A stretch of DNA of 13,799 nucleotides from Clostridium_AM sp964554365 (GCA_964554365.1 CAZKOJ010000128.1:1-13799); one strand, 5' to 3'; positions 7,084 to 13,674 are shown, counted from the stretch's first letter. Notes: generated from the sequence alone by a model not told the origin. Numbers and translations: made by a program.

Positions 7084-7302
7084 ATGAGAGAAGGCATACA
7101 TCCAGAATACTGTCATGATGCAGTAGTTAAGTGTGCATGTGGAAACTCTTTTACAACTGGTTCAACTCAAAAAGAACTAAAGGTGGAAATATGTTCTAAA
7201 TGCCATCCGTTCTACACTGGCAAACAGAAATTAGTTGATGTTGGCGGTAGAGTTGATAAGTTCATGAAGAAATTTAACTTAACTATGGAAGACAACAAAT
7301 AA
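7084..7302 (+). CDS. rpmE: 50S ribosomal protein L31, zinc-binding type
   Basis: Large-subunit protein L31 at the central-protuberance bridge between subunits. The four cysteines of the zinc-binding (C+) form are present: Cys10 (EYCHDA), the CAC pair at about 17 (CACGNSF) and CSKC at about 34-37, followed by the family signature CHPFYTGKQK. Start choice: a GTG at 7075 is part of the ribosome binding site AGAGGTGG, so the ATG at 7084 (MREGIHPEY) is the start, giving 72 residues. This is the only complete plus-strand gene. It is divergent from tdk and convergent with rho, with which it shares a terminator. Confidence 0.97.
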   Translation: MREGIHPEYCHDAVVKCACGNSFTTGSTQKELKVEICSKCHPFYTGKQKLVDVGGRVDKFMKKFNLTMEDNK

Positions 7303-7326
7303 GATTTAATTTTTTAAAAGCTTATT

Positions 7327-7363
7327 ATAAAACCTGTCCTTTTGTGTAAAGGACAGGTTTTAT
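7327..7363. terminator. Bidirectional terminator between rpmE and rho
   Basis: A perfect 16-bp stem has arms 7327-7342 and 7348-7363 and a 5-base loop (TGTGT). The GC-containing core CCTGTCC is flanked by A runs on one side and T runs on the other, so it works in both directions. The right arm touches the first base of the rho stop codon. It is placed to stop both converging transcripts. Confidence 0.93.
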
Positions 7364-8853
7364 TATTTATCTCCGTTTTTAGTCATATCCATTTTAATTA
7401 CTAAGTTTATAAACTCTTCATTATTTTTTGTTTTTGACAAAAGACTGATTAACTGCTCTGTAACATTTTGCGTATTATTATCATCGTATAATACTTTTCT
7501 TATGTTATATGCAGCTTCTTTTTCTATTTGATTTTCAAACAATAAGTCATCCCTTCTTGTTCCAGACTTATATATATCTATAGCAGGGAATATTCTTCTT
7601 TCTTGAAGTTTTCTATTAAGATGAACTTCCATATTTCCTGTACCCTTGAACTCTTCAAATATCATGTCATCCATTCTGCTTCCAGTTTCAACAAGAGCTG
7701 TGGCAAGTATTGTAAGACTTCCACCTTCTTCTATGTTTCTTGCTGCACCAAAGAATTTTTTAGGCATTATTAATGCTCCTGGATCTAATCCACCTGAAAG
7801 GGTTCTTCCAGTAGGCGTTATAGTAAGATTGTACGCTCTAGAAAGTCTTGTTATACTATCTAACAGAATTATTACATCTTGACCTTGCTCCACCATTCTC
7901 TTTGCTCTTTCAAGCACCATGTACGCAACTTTAGTGTGATGTTCTGGCTCTTCGTCAAATGTTGAGTAAATAACCTCTCCATTAATAGACCTTTGCATGT
8001 CTGTAACTTCTTCTGGTCTTTCATCTATTAAAACAACTATAAGTTTTACTTTTGGATGATTTTTAGATATACTTTGAGCTATTTTTTTCAGAAGAGTAGT
8101 TTTACCTGCTTTAGGTGGAGCAACTATAATTCCTCTTTGCCCTTTACCTATAGGAGATATTATATCCATAAGTCTTGTTGATAAATCTAACTGAGTAGTT
8201 TCTAGATTTAATCTCTGATTTGGATAGATAGGAATAAGTGTTTCAAATGGTTTTCTTCCAACTGCTCTTTCAGGATTTTCATCATTTACCTTTTCTACAT
8301 AAAGCAGTGCTTTAAATTTTTCTCCTTCTTTAGGAGTTCTAACTTTTCCTTGAACTTCATCACCTGTTTTTAAATTGAATCTCCTTATTTGAGATGGAGA
8401 CACATATATATCATCCGGTCCTGTCAGATAATTTTTACCTCTTAAAAAACCATAATTATTATTTTCTATTATTTCAAGTACTCCTCTTGCCGAGTTCGAT
8501 TCATTTATCATCTCTTTGAGTTTTTCTCTTTTTTCTTCCTCACTGGTTTTCTGTTCTTCTACCTTATTTTCTGTCACTCTATTATCCGCTAATTTATTTT
8601 CTAACACTTCGTTTTCTTGATTGTTTGTATTCTCTTGTGATTTTGGTTCTTTATCACTATGTAAACAATCACTTTTAGGACTTATTTTTTCTCTAAGTAC
8701 TATTCCATCTTTTTCAATATAAGCAGGAGAAACCTTTTTTATTTCTTCTATTAGTTCAGATTTCTTGTACTTAGATATATTTTTGATTCCTAGACTTTTT
8801 GCCACTTCCTTCAGTTCAGCAACAGTCATGCCATCTATATCCTTGCTTACCAA
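7363..8853 (-). CDS. rho: Transcription termination factor Rho
   Basis: Hexameric RNA helicase that releases RNA polymerase from untranslated transcripts. Domains in order: Rho N-terminal helical domain (about 8-43, MTVAELKEVAKSLGIKN); a charged Asn/Glu/Lys linker (about 63-118); the cold-shock-like RNA-binding domain (about 123-190); and the RecA-type ATPase with Walker A APPKAGKTT (245-253), Walker B VIILLDSITRLSRA (327-340) and the downstream GTGNMEVHL region. Start choice: the frame is open to a TTG at 8949, but that codon abuts the -10 box and has no ribosome binding site. A TTG at 8853 follows AGGTG by 7 bases and gives 496 residues that begin just before the Rho N domain, so I chose it. 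The polar linker insertion is common in clostridial Rho. Confidence 0.95.
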   Translation of the reverse strand: MVSKDIDGMTVAELKEVAKSLGIKNISKYKKSELIEEIKKVSPAYIEKDGIVLREKISPKSDCLHSDKEPKSQENTNNQENEVLENKLADNRVTENKVEEQKTSEEEKREKLKEMINESNSARGVLEIIENNNYGFLRGKNYLTGPDDIYVSPSQIRRFNLKTGDEVQGKVRTPKEGEKFKALLYVEKVNDENPERAVGRKPFETLIPIYPNQRLNLETTQLDLSTRLMDIISPIGKGQRGIIVAPPKAGKTTLLKKIAQSISKNHPKVKLIVVLIDERPEEVTDMQRSINGEVIYSTFDEEPEHHTKVAYMVLERAKRMVEQGQDVIILLDSITRLSRAYNLTITPTGRTLSGGLDPGALIMPKKFFGAARNIEEGGSLTILATALVETGSRMDDMIFEEFKGTGNMEVHLNRKLQERRIFPAIDIYKSGTRRDDLLFENQIEKEAAYNIRKVLYDDNNTQNVTEQLISLLSKTKNNEEFINLVIKMDMTKNGDK

Positions 8854-8952
8854 AAAATAACACCTCGCAATATTTAGTTTTTTATTATTTATATATAACC
8901 TTTTGGGAATGCTCAAGAGATTTTCAATTTGAAAGGCTACATCGTACAATAC

Positions 8953-8983
8953 ATTATACCCCTTTTTCCTGTTTTAATCCACA
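8953..8983 (-). promoter_or_regulatory. rho promoter
   Basis: Minus-strand TATAAT (8953-8958) preceded by GGGG, with only a weak -35 (TGGATT, 17 bases upstream). Predicted transcription from about 8946 gives a leader of about 93 bases before the TTG start. A second candidate lies upstream at about 9023-9052: TTGTGA, an 18-base spacer, TATAAG. The rest of the 284 bases between the rho start and the next gene holds the terminator of that gene and otherwise AT-rich sequence. Confidence 0.6.
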
Positions 8984-9088
8984 TTTTTCACATTAAATAT
9001 TTTATCTTTAAAAAATATTTGAAATACACTATATTTTTTCACCTTATACATATCCTTTTATAGTTTTCACAACTTACTTCATACAATT

Positions 9089-9126
9089 AAAAAAATAAAG
9101 GAATCTTTTTCAAAGGAATTTCCTTT
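9089..9126 (-). terminator. Probable terminator of the 113-residue unknown gene
   Basis: On the minus strand AAAGGAA (9120-9126) pairs with TTCCTTT (9097-9103), followed by ATTTTTTT. The stem is 7 bp with a 16-base loop. The loop holds a second copy of TTCCTTT, which offers a competing very tight hairpin with the left arm. It lies 12 bases past the gene. Confidence 0.55.
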
Positions 9127-9137
9127 ACTTTTTTTAA

Positions 9138-9479
9138 TTACATCATGACACGTAAATTCTTATTTATATCATTACATTTATCTACTATTTCTTTTACTTT
9201 ATTATAATTTCCTATATAAAATAAAGGTAATCCTAGTGATTCACACCCGCCAATTATCAGTTCCCTTCTTACGAACTCATTAACACTATATCTATAACAA
9301 TGATAGTTATCACAAAGAGAGCACTTTATTCTAATAACAATCCACCCATTGGTAACTTTAACCTTAAAGTAGGTGAAACTTCCATTAATTTTTTCTATTT
9401 CAAATAACGAAAAACTTTTAATATCATACTGTCCATATATATTCTTTATTGCCATACTTACATCCATATCCATTAACAT
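9138..9479 (-). CDS. Unknown small protein with CxxC-x3-HC motif
   Basis: I do not recognise this 113-residue protein. It appears soluble, without a signal peptide or membrane segment. The middle shows alternating strand-like residues (SFTYFKVKVTNGWIVIRIKC) and a cluster C53-x-x-C56-x3-H60-C61, with Cys79 further on, which could bind a metal. The last third looks helical (NKVKEIVDKCNDINKNL). The ATG is well supported by AGAGGGTG 7 bases upstream. It is a single-gene unit: the pyrG terminator precedes it and its own terminator follows. A good Spo0A-box match upstream suggests control at entry into sporulation or stationary phase, which is inference. Confidence 0.75.
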   Translation of the reverse strand: MLMDMDVSMAIKNIYGQYDIKSFSLFEIEKINGSFTYFKVKVTNGWIVIRIKCSLCDNYHCYRYSVNEFVRRELIIGGCESLGLPLFYIGNYNKVKEIVDKCNDINKNLRVMM

Positions 9480-9588
9480 AAAATCCCACCCTCTCTTTCA
9501 CATATATTTTTATATATAATTATTTCTATAAACTTTATTAAAATCCTTCATGAAAATTCTGCAATTATTATTTTATTAGCCTACTTTT

Positions 9589-9595
9589 TTCGACA
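9589..9595 (-). promoter_or_regulatory. Candidate Spo0A box upstream of the 113-residue gene
   Basis: Minus-strand TGTCGAA, embedded in TTTTTTGTCGAAAAAA, matches the Spo0A box consensus TGNCGAA, with flanking T and A. It lies about 110 bases upstream of the start at 9479. Between them AGGATTT, 11 bases, ATAGAAA loosely resembles a sigma-H promoter. It also overlaps the T-rich tail of the pyrG terminator, so chance is possible. Confidence 0.4.
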
Positions 9596-9640
9596 AAAAA
9601 TCAAAAGCATATATAAGTATTTAAAATGCTTATATATGCT
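9591..9640 (-). terminator. Rho-independent terminator of pyrG
   Basis: A perfect 12-bp stem has arms 9629-9640 and 9606-9617 and an 11-base loop. On the minus strand it is followed by TTTTGATTTTTTG. It starts about 15 bases after the pyrG stop codon. Confidence 0.85.
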
Positions 9641-9654
9641 AGTAATTCTATATA

Positions 9655-11268
9655 CTAAAATCCAATTTCAACATTATCTAAAGATGCTTTTATAAAATCT
9701 CTAAACAATGGATGCGGTCTATTAGGTCTTGATTTTAATTCTGGATGGAACTGAACCGCTACAAACCATGGATGATCTTTTAATTCTACAATTTCAACAA
9801 GTCTAGTATCCGGACTTGTACCTGATAGAATAAGTCCGGCGTCTGTTAATAATTTTCTATACTCATTATTAAATTCATATCTATGTCTATGTCTTTCATA
9901 TATAACTTCTTCACCATACGCTTTAAAGGAGTTGCTGTCTTTAGAAAGCTTACATGGGTAAACCCCAAGTCTCATAGTTCCTCCTTTTTCATCTATATCT
10001 TTTTGATCTGGCATTAAGTCAATTACAGGATATTTTGCATTTTCATCTATTTCAGAGCTATGAGCATCTTTATATCCTACTATATTTCTAGCAAACTCTA
10101 TTACAGCACATTGCATTCCAAGACATATTCCAAGGAAAGGAATTTTGTTTTCTCTAGCCCATTTAATAGTCTGTATTTTTCCTTCTACTCCTCTATCTCC
10201 AAACCCACCTGGAACTAGAACACCATCTAAGTCCTTTAAAGATTCCGCTACATTTTCCGCTGTAATATCAACTGCGTTTATCCATTTTATATTCACACTT
10301 GCATCATTAGCATATCCACCATGACTTAGTGCTTCAACCACTGATATATATGCATCATGAAGCTCAACATATTTTCCAACTAAACCTATAGTAACACTTC
10401 TGGAAAGATTTTTTGCATTATTTACCATATCAATCCATTCTGTGTTATCTATTGGATTACAGTTTAAGTTTAACTTTTCACAAACTAAAGTATCTAAACC
10501 TTCTTTATGAAGCATTAAAGGAACTTCATACAAGTTTTCTGCATCTAAGTTTTGAATAACAGCATTTCCATCTACATTACAGAATAAACCTATTTTTTCT
10601 TTCAAATCATCCGAAAGTGGTTTTTCTGAACGACAAACTATTACGTCTGGTTGAATGCCTATACTTCTTAATTCCTTTACTGAATGTTGCGTAGGCTTTG
10701 TCTTAAGTTCTCCAGATTTCCCAAGGTACGGTACAAGAGTAACGTGTATAAAGCACACATTTTCTCTTCCTACATCATACTTTATCTGTCTTATAGCTTC
10801 CAAAAACGGTAATGATTCTATATCTCCAATAGTTCCTCCAATTTCTGTTATAACTACATCTACATCTCTTTCTTTCCCAATCCTATAAACTCTTGATTTG
10901 ATTTCATTAGTTATATGAGGAATTACTTGAACTGTACCACCTAAATAGTCTCCTTTTCTTTCCTTTGATATCACAGACCAATAAATTTTACCTGTAGTAA
11001 CATTGCTATTTTTACTCAAATTTTCATCTATAAATCTTTCATAATGTCCTAAATCTAAATCTGTTTCTGCACCATCTTCTGTTACAAACACTTCTCCATG
11101 TTGATATGGACTCATAGTCCCTGGATCTATATTTATATATGGATCAAATTTTTGGATTGAAACTTTGCATCCTCTGTTCTTCAAAAGTCTTCCTAGTGAA
11201 GCCGCAGTTATTCCTTTTCCTAGTGAGGATACTACTCCTCCTGTTACAAACACATATTTTGTACTCAT
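9655..11268 (-). CDS. pyrG: CTP synthase (glutamine-hydrolysing)
   Basis: Converts UTP to CTP with ATP and ammonia taken from glutamine, the last step of pyrimidine nucleotide synthesis. The N-terminal synthetase domain (about 1-268) begins with the signature KYVFVTGGVVSSLGKG and contains the metal/ATP segment YINIDPGTMSPYQHGEVF. The C-terminal class I glutaminase domain (about 290-535) has nucleophile Cys382 in GICLGMQCA and the His508/Glu510 pair in FHPELKSRP. Length 537 is standard. The ATG is preceded by AGGA. It is followed by a strong terminator. Upstream is a leader of about 80 bases with hairpins; it lacks the GGGC start used for CTP-sensed reiterative transcription in B. subtilis pyrG. 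Confidence 0.98.
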   Translation of the reverse strand: MSTKYVFVTGGVVSSLGKGITAASLGRLLKNRGCKVSIQKFDPYINIDPGTMSPYQHGEVFVTEDGAETDLDLGHYERFIDENLSKNSNVTTGKIYWSVISKERKGDYLGGTVQVIPHITNEIKSRVYRIGKERDVDVVITEIGGTIGDIESLPFLEAIRQIKYDVGRENVCFIHVTLVPYLGKSGELKTKPTQHSVKELRSIGIQPDVIVCRSEKPLSDDLKEKIGLFCNVDGNAVIQNLDAENLYEVPLMLHKEGLDTLVCEKLNLNCNPIDNTEWIDMVNNAKNLSRSVTIGLVGKYVELHDAYISVVEALSHGGYANDASVNIKWINAVDITAENVAESLKDLDGVLVPGGFGDRGVEGKIQTIKWARENKIPFLGICLGMQCAVIEFARNIVGYKDAHSSEIDENAKYPVIDLMPDQKDIDEKGGTMRLGVYPCKLSKDSNSFKAYGEEVIYERHRHRYEFNNEYRKLLTDAGLILSGTSPDTRLVEIVELKDHPWFVAVQFHPELKSRPNRPHPLFRDFIKASLDNVEIGF

Positions 11269-11269
11269 A

Positions 11270-11306
11270 AAATTCCTGCTTAAAAAGCAGTGTTCACCCC
11301 CTACAC
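11270..11306 (-). promoter_or_regulatory. Paired hairpins and extra Shine-Dalgarno-like site in the pyrG leader
   Basis: On the minus strand AGTGT-9-ACACT (11288-11306), with AGGGGGTGA as its loop, is followed by CTGCTT-TTT-AAGCAG (11275-11289), whose right arm overlaps the AGCAGGA ribosome binding site. AGGGGGTGA is a near-ideal ribosome binding site with no start codon at a proper distance. The second hairpin could hide the true site. A control role is inference. Confidence 0.35.
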
Positions 11307-11357
11307 TCCGTAATATTAAGCACTTTACACCAAACCATAAATTTGGGTTCTCTGCTT

Positions 11358-11385
11358 ATTTTAAATTTCCATATGATTTTTCCAA
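11358..11385 (-). promoter_or_regulatory. Candidate pyrG promoter
   Basis: Minus-strand TTGGAA (11380-11385), a 16-base spacer and TAAAAT (11358-11363). The predicted start is near 11351, leaving a leader of about 80 bases. A competing pair, TTGTCA (11395-11400) with TCATAT (11371-11376), overlaps it. Confidence 0.5.
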
Positions 11386-11424
11386 AATATTTATTGACAA
11401 AATTCTGGATTAGTCTTATAATAG

Positions 11425-11454
11425 AAAATACACTCCATTATAGAATGGTATTTT
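11425..11454. terminator. Weak imperfect hairpin between the 102-residue gene and pyrG
   Basis: AAAATAC (11425-11431) pairs with GTATTTT (11448-11454), and inside it CATT pairs with AATG around ATAG, with a 4-base bulge. It is AT-rich with short T runs on both sides, so termination would be partial in either direction. The rest of the 265 bases between the two genes is AT-rich, apart from the pyrG promoter and leader. Confidence 0.3.
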
Positions 11455-11533
11455 TGCGTTTTAAAACATACTTAATATTCTATCACATTTTTATTTATTA
11501 CGCTATACCTTTTTTATGTTTATGAAATTTTTT

Positions 11534-11842
11534 TTATTCTACTTTTTCTATTCTATCTTCTGCTTCAAAATACATATTTCTTACTTTTGTATTCAATAAT
11601 AATTTTTCTTTTGCCTTCTTAAAATTACCATTTATGTTTTTTGAGTTTACGCTTGGAAAATCTTCCTGCAGCATCTCCATATCATAACATTCATATTTTT
11701 TTATTAATAAGAAAAAAATATACCTACATTCCTTATCTTTTAAAATTTGAAATAATTCATGCCTACCTATACCCTTATATTCACAGAGAATATTTATTAT
11801 TTTTTCGTATTGTTGTCTTTTATCATTAAAATACTTAGACAT
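11534..11842 (-). CDS. Unknown small helical protein upstream of pyrG
   Basis: I cannot name this 102-residue protein. It looks wholly helical, charged and cytoplasmic. The central part (about 22-60, YKGIGRHELFQILKDKECRYI) has the spacing of a short winged-helix or sigma-region-4-like fold, and the C-terminal third (KNINGNFKKAKEKLL) is rich in lysine, which would suit nucleic-acid binding; both are inference. The ATG has GAGGTG 7 bases upstream. In B. subtilis the slot directly upstream of pyrG is held by rpoE (RNA polymerase delta), which also has a small winged-helix domain, but I see no clear sequence match. No strong terminator separates it from pyrG. Confidence 0.7.
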   Translation of the reverse strand: MSKYFNDKRQQYEKIINILCEYKGIGRHELFQILKDKECRYIFFLLIKKYECYDMEMLQEDFPSVNSKNINGNFKKAKEKLLLNTKVRNMYFEAEDRIEKVE

Positions 11843-11905
11843 AAATACACCTCATCTTAATTTTTAATACTAACTTAAATGTTACCCAAATTTTAAAATT
11901 CTAAA

Positions 11906-11914
11906 CCTTAAGGC
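11906..11914. promoter_or_regulatory. CCTTAAGGC site upstream of the 102-residue gene
   Basis: Minus-strand GTGCCTTAAGG shares the GCCTTAAGG centre of the MntR operator known in Bacillus (TTTGCCTTAAGGAAAC), matching 11 of 16 positions with the flanks differing. It lies 64 bases upstream of the gene. This is a short palindrome and may be chance. Confidence 0.2.
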
Positions 11915-11972
11915 ACATTCAAAAAAATAATAGTCAATCTGCTAGCCTATTTTGTATCATATGCCTAATATT

Positions 11973-12021
11973 ATAAATATAAAAACGCAGTCTATTACTA
12001 GCACTGCGTTTTTATATTTAT
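11973..12021 (-). terminator. Strong terminator enclosing the end of the DUF1934 gene
   Basis: A perfect 19-bp stem has arms 11973-11991 and 12003-12021 with an 11-base loop (11992-12002). On the minus strand the upstream arm encodes the last residues of the DUF1934 protein, and the TAG stop codon (11998-12000) lies in the loop. The GC-containing core is ACGCAGT/ACTGCGT, flanked by runs of five A and five T. The stem may also work in the plus direction. Confidence 0.88.
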
Positions 12022-12417
12022 TTCTAATAATGTATTTTGAGGCTTATTACCTGCTATATTCATAACATAATCTATAAATATATTGCCTCCCTCATCATCT
12101 AAATTAACAACTAGTTTATTAGTTTCAGTCTTTAATTCTATAGTGCCATAGGGAGTATTATACATAGATATATTATCTTTTCCCTTATGAAATTCCATTT
12201 TACTAGTAGTACTTCCTGTTCTTATAAGAGAAAATTTATCACCAGCTATCTTAAGAGTAGTTGTTGTACCCTCCATGCCAGAGATTTTAGTTTCTTTATA
12301 AATTGCATAATAAGTATCATCTTTTTTGTAGAAACTCCCTGGAGTTATTACTTCAATAACATCATTGTCTTCTCCTGTTTGCCTACTGGATACCGATATG
12401 ATTGCTTTTTTTTTCAT
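11998..12417 (-). CDS. DUF1934 family protein (YwiB-like)
   Basis: Small calycin-like beta-barrel protein of the DUF1934/YwiB family, whose biochemical role is unknown to me. The pattern is a run of amphipathic strands: MKKKAIISVSSRQ, VIEVITPGSFYKKDDTYYAIYKE, TTTTLKIAGDKFSLIRTG, MEFHKGKDNISMYNTPYGTIEL, LVVNLDDEGGNIFIDYVMNIAG and NTLLEINIKTQ. Start choice: an ATG at 12426 overlaps the ribosome binding site AAGGGG, while the ATG at 12417 lies 9 bases after it and is preferred (139 residues). It follows the PP-loop gene by 25 bases and is its operon partner. Its 3' end is folded into the operon terminator. Confidence 0.85.
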   Translation of the reverse strand: MKKKAIISVSSRQTGEDNDVIEVITPGSFYKKDDTYYAIYKETKISGMEGTTTTLKIAGDKFSLIRTGSTTSKMEFHKGKDNISMYNTPYGTIELKTETNKLVVNLDDEGGNIFIDYVMNIAGNKPQNTLLEINIKTQC

Positions 12418-12442
12418 AAAGCTCATCCCCTTATAAAATAAA

Positions 12443-13426
12443 TTATGCCAATATATACTTGTTTAATTCTTCTTCATCAGCTGGTTTCATTTCTATAAAT
12501 TTATCTAAAGGATGTTTAAAGTAACCATACTTGATTTTTATACTTTCCTCATCTTTACCTTTGCAATATCTTCCTGTAACTTTAGCTGCAAATTCAATGT
12601 CTTCTTGTGTAGGTTCACCACTTATTATAACCATAGAACCATTAAAATCTTCTGCTAAAAATATTAAATCTTTTGTAGTCAAATATTTTTTTATTTCTTG
12701 AGCCTCATCTCCAGTTCTAGTTGATATAATTTTAGCTTTTTCTGAAACTCTAAAATGCCTTCCAATCTTAAGAATTTCTAAATCGTTATTAATAATATCC
12801 TTTTTTTTATTTAAAAGATCTCTTAATCTATTTGAGTAATTAGGTTCAGTAAGCTTACATCCACCTGCTGGTGATGGATAATCTTTTATGCCCCAATTTT
12901 CCGCTAACTCCATCTGAATCTTCCTGCTTCTTCCGGAAATGTCCATTAATTTTTCTCTATCAACTAATCCTTCTAACTCCATTTTTGTTGGCTGAATGTT
13001 TTTTGCACATAAAGGCCTTAATATTTTATCACTAAAACCAGACTCTTTCTTTACTATGTCTAGAGAATTTTTATTTTGTGACATAGGTCTTTGATTTAAA
13101 ACTTCTCCTGTTATTATAAAATCAGCTTTGTATTTGTCCAGCATTTTTCCTGCATAGTTGAACATCATAGCGTGACAATCAATACAAGGATTTAAATTTT
13201 TTCCATATCCATGTTTAGGATTTTTCACAAGCTTAAAATGATCTTCTGAAAAATCAATAACTTCTAACTGAATATCTATCTGCTTGGCCATTTTTATGGC
13301 ATTCTCCGCTCCAAAAAAATGAGATTTAAAACATATTCCGATTACCTCTACTCCTTGGTCTTTCATAAGTTTTGCTGCTAACGTACTATCTAAACCTCCG
13401 GACATCATTGCAAGTGCTTTAGTCAT
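12443..13426 (-). CDS. PP-loop ATP pyrophosphatase, predicted tRNA sulfur-transfer enzyme
   Basis: ATP pyrophosphatase of the ThiI/MnmA superfamily, which activates a target base by adenylation. The PP-loop SGGLDST spans 9-15. Cys81-x-x-Cys84 (NPCIDCH) and Cys190 (SPAGGCKLTE) form a C-x2-C...C triad like the one that holds a [4Fe-4S] cluster in iron-sulfur tRNA thiolases. GEVLNQRPMSQ (107-117) is another conserved segment of this group. The C-terminal 115 residues are a separate domain, which I believe is the NFACT-R-like RNA-binding domain. There is no THUMP or rhodanese domain, so it is not classical ThiI. Start choice: a GTG at 13435 is part of the ribosome binding site AAAGGTG, so the ATG at 13426 (MTKALAMMSGGLDS) is used, giving 327 residues. 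The exact target base is unknown. Confidence 0.88.
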   Translation of the reverse strand: MTKALAMMSGGLDSTLAAKLMKDQGVEVIGICFKSHFFGAENAIKMAKQIDIQLEVIDFSEDHFKLVKNPKHGYGKNLNPCIDCHAMMFNYAGKMLDKYKADFIITGEVLNQRPMSQNKNSLDIVKKESGFSDKILRPLCAKNIQPTKMELEGLVDREKLMDISGRSRKIQMELAENWGIKDYPSPAGGCKLTEPNYSNRLRDLLNKKKDIINNDLEILKIGRHFRVSEKAKIISTRTGDEAQEIKKYLTTKDLIFLAEDFNGSMVIISGEPTQEDIEFAAKVTGRYCKGKDEESIKIKYGYFKHPLDKFIEMKPADEEELNKYILA

Positions 13427-13444
13427 TTTAATCACCTTTCTATG

Positions 13445-13461
13445 GACTATAATTAATAGTC
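13445..13461. repeat. Inverted repeat in the leader of the PP-loop gene
   Basis: GACTAT and ATAGTC flank a 5-base centre, 19 bases upstream of the start codon and just before the ribosome binding site. It could be an operator or a small leader hairpin. Confidence 0.3.
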
Positions 13462-13492
13462 ATTATTAATTTTTTTAAAACTTCTAAGTAAT

Positions 13493-13521
13493 AGTTTAGT
13501 TAATTTCTTATATTTTATCAA
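13493..13521 (-). promoter_or_regulatory. Candidate promoter of the PP-loop / DUF1934 operon
   Basis: Minus-strand TTGATA (13516-13521), a 17-base spacer and TAAACT (13493-13498). The predicted start is near 13486, about 60 bases before the start codon. The -35 is good and the -10 moderate. Confidence 0.5.
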
Positions 13522-13602
13522 TAGATTAATTTTCATAATCGTATATTTTTTGCAAAACTATCAAACATTTTAAATACTATTACAAGCGTATTACGACGCA
13601 AA

Positions 13603-13625
13603 TTTAGAGTGGCCTGCCACTTAAA
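13603..13625. terminator. GC-rich hairpin downstream of the right-edge reading frame
   Basis: TTTA-G-AGTGG (13603-13612) pairs with CCACT-TAAA (13617-13625) around CCTG, with one bulged G. It stands out in AT-rich DNA and lies 50 bases past the stop of the partial frame at the right edge, so it may terminate that gene on the minus strand, though its T tract is poor (AAATTTGCG). An operator or element-end palindrome is an alternative. Confidence 0.4.
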
Positions 13626-13674
13626 TATATTATTCTAAAAACCTTCCGTTTATTAACAAGGCCTAATGCTTCAC

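Noticed and set aside
7646..7882. Plus-strand open frame of 78 codons opposite rho
   Set aside because: It is antisense to the conserved Rho ATPase core, has no ribosome binding site, and is explained by the codon pattern of the real gene.
8854..8949. 32-residue N-terminal extension of Rho
   Set aside because: It would start directly beside the TATAAT box without a ribosome binding site, and the extension does not look like part of the Rho N domain.
9000..9060. Small peptide frame (about 13 codons) after AAGGTG in the rho upstream region
   Set aside because: It is very short, has a GTG start and AT-only codons, and is likely to be chance.
11281..11300. T-box or other riboswitch in the pyrG leader, suggested by AGGGGGTGA
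   Set aside because: No AGGGTGGNACCGCG core or specifier stem is present; the G run is better read as a ribosome-binding-like site in a small hairpin.
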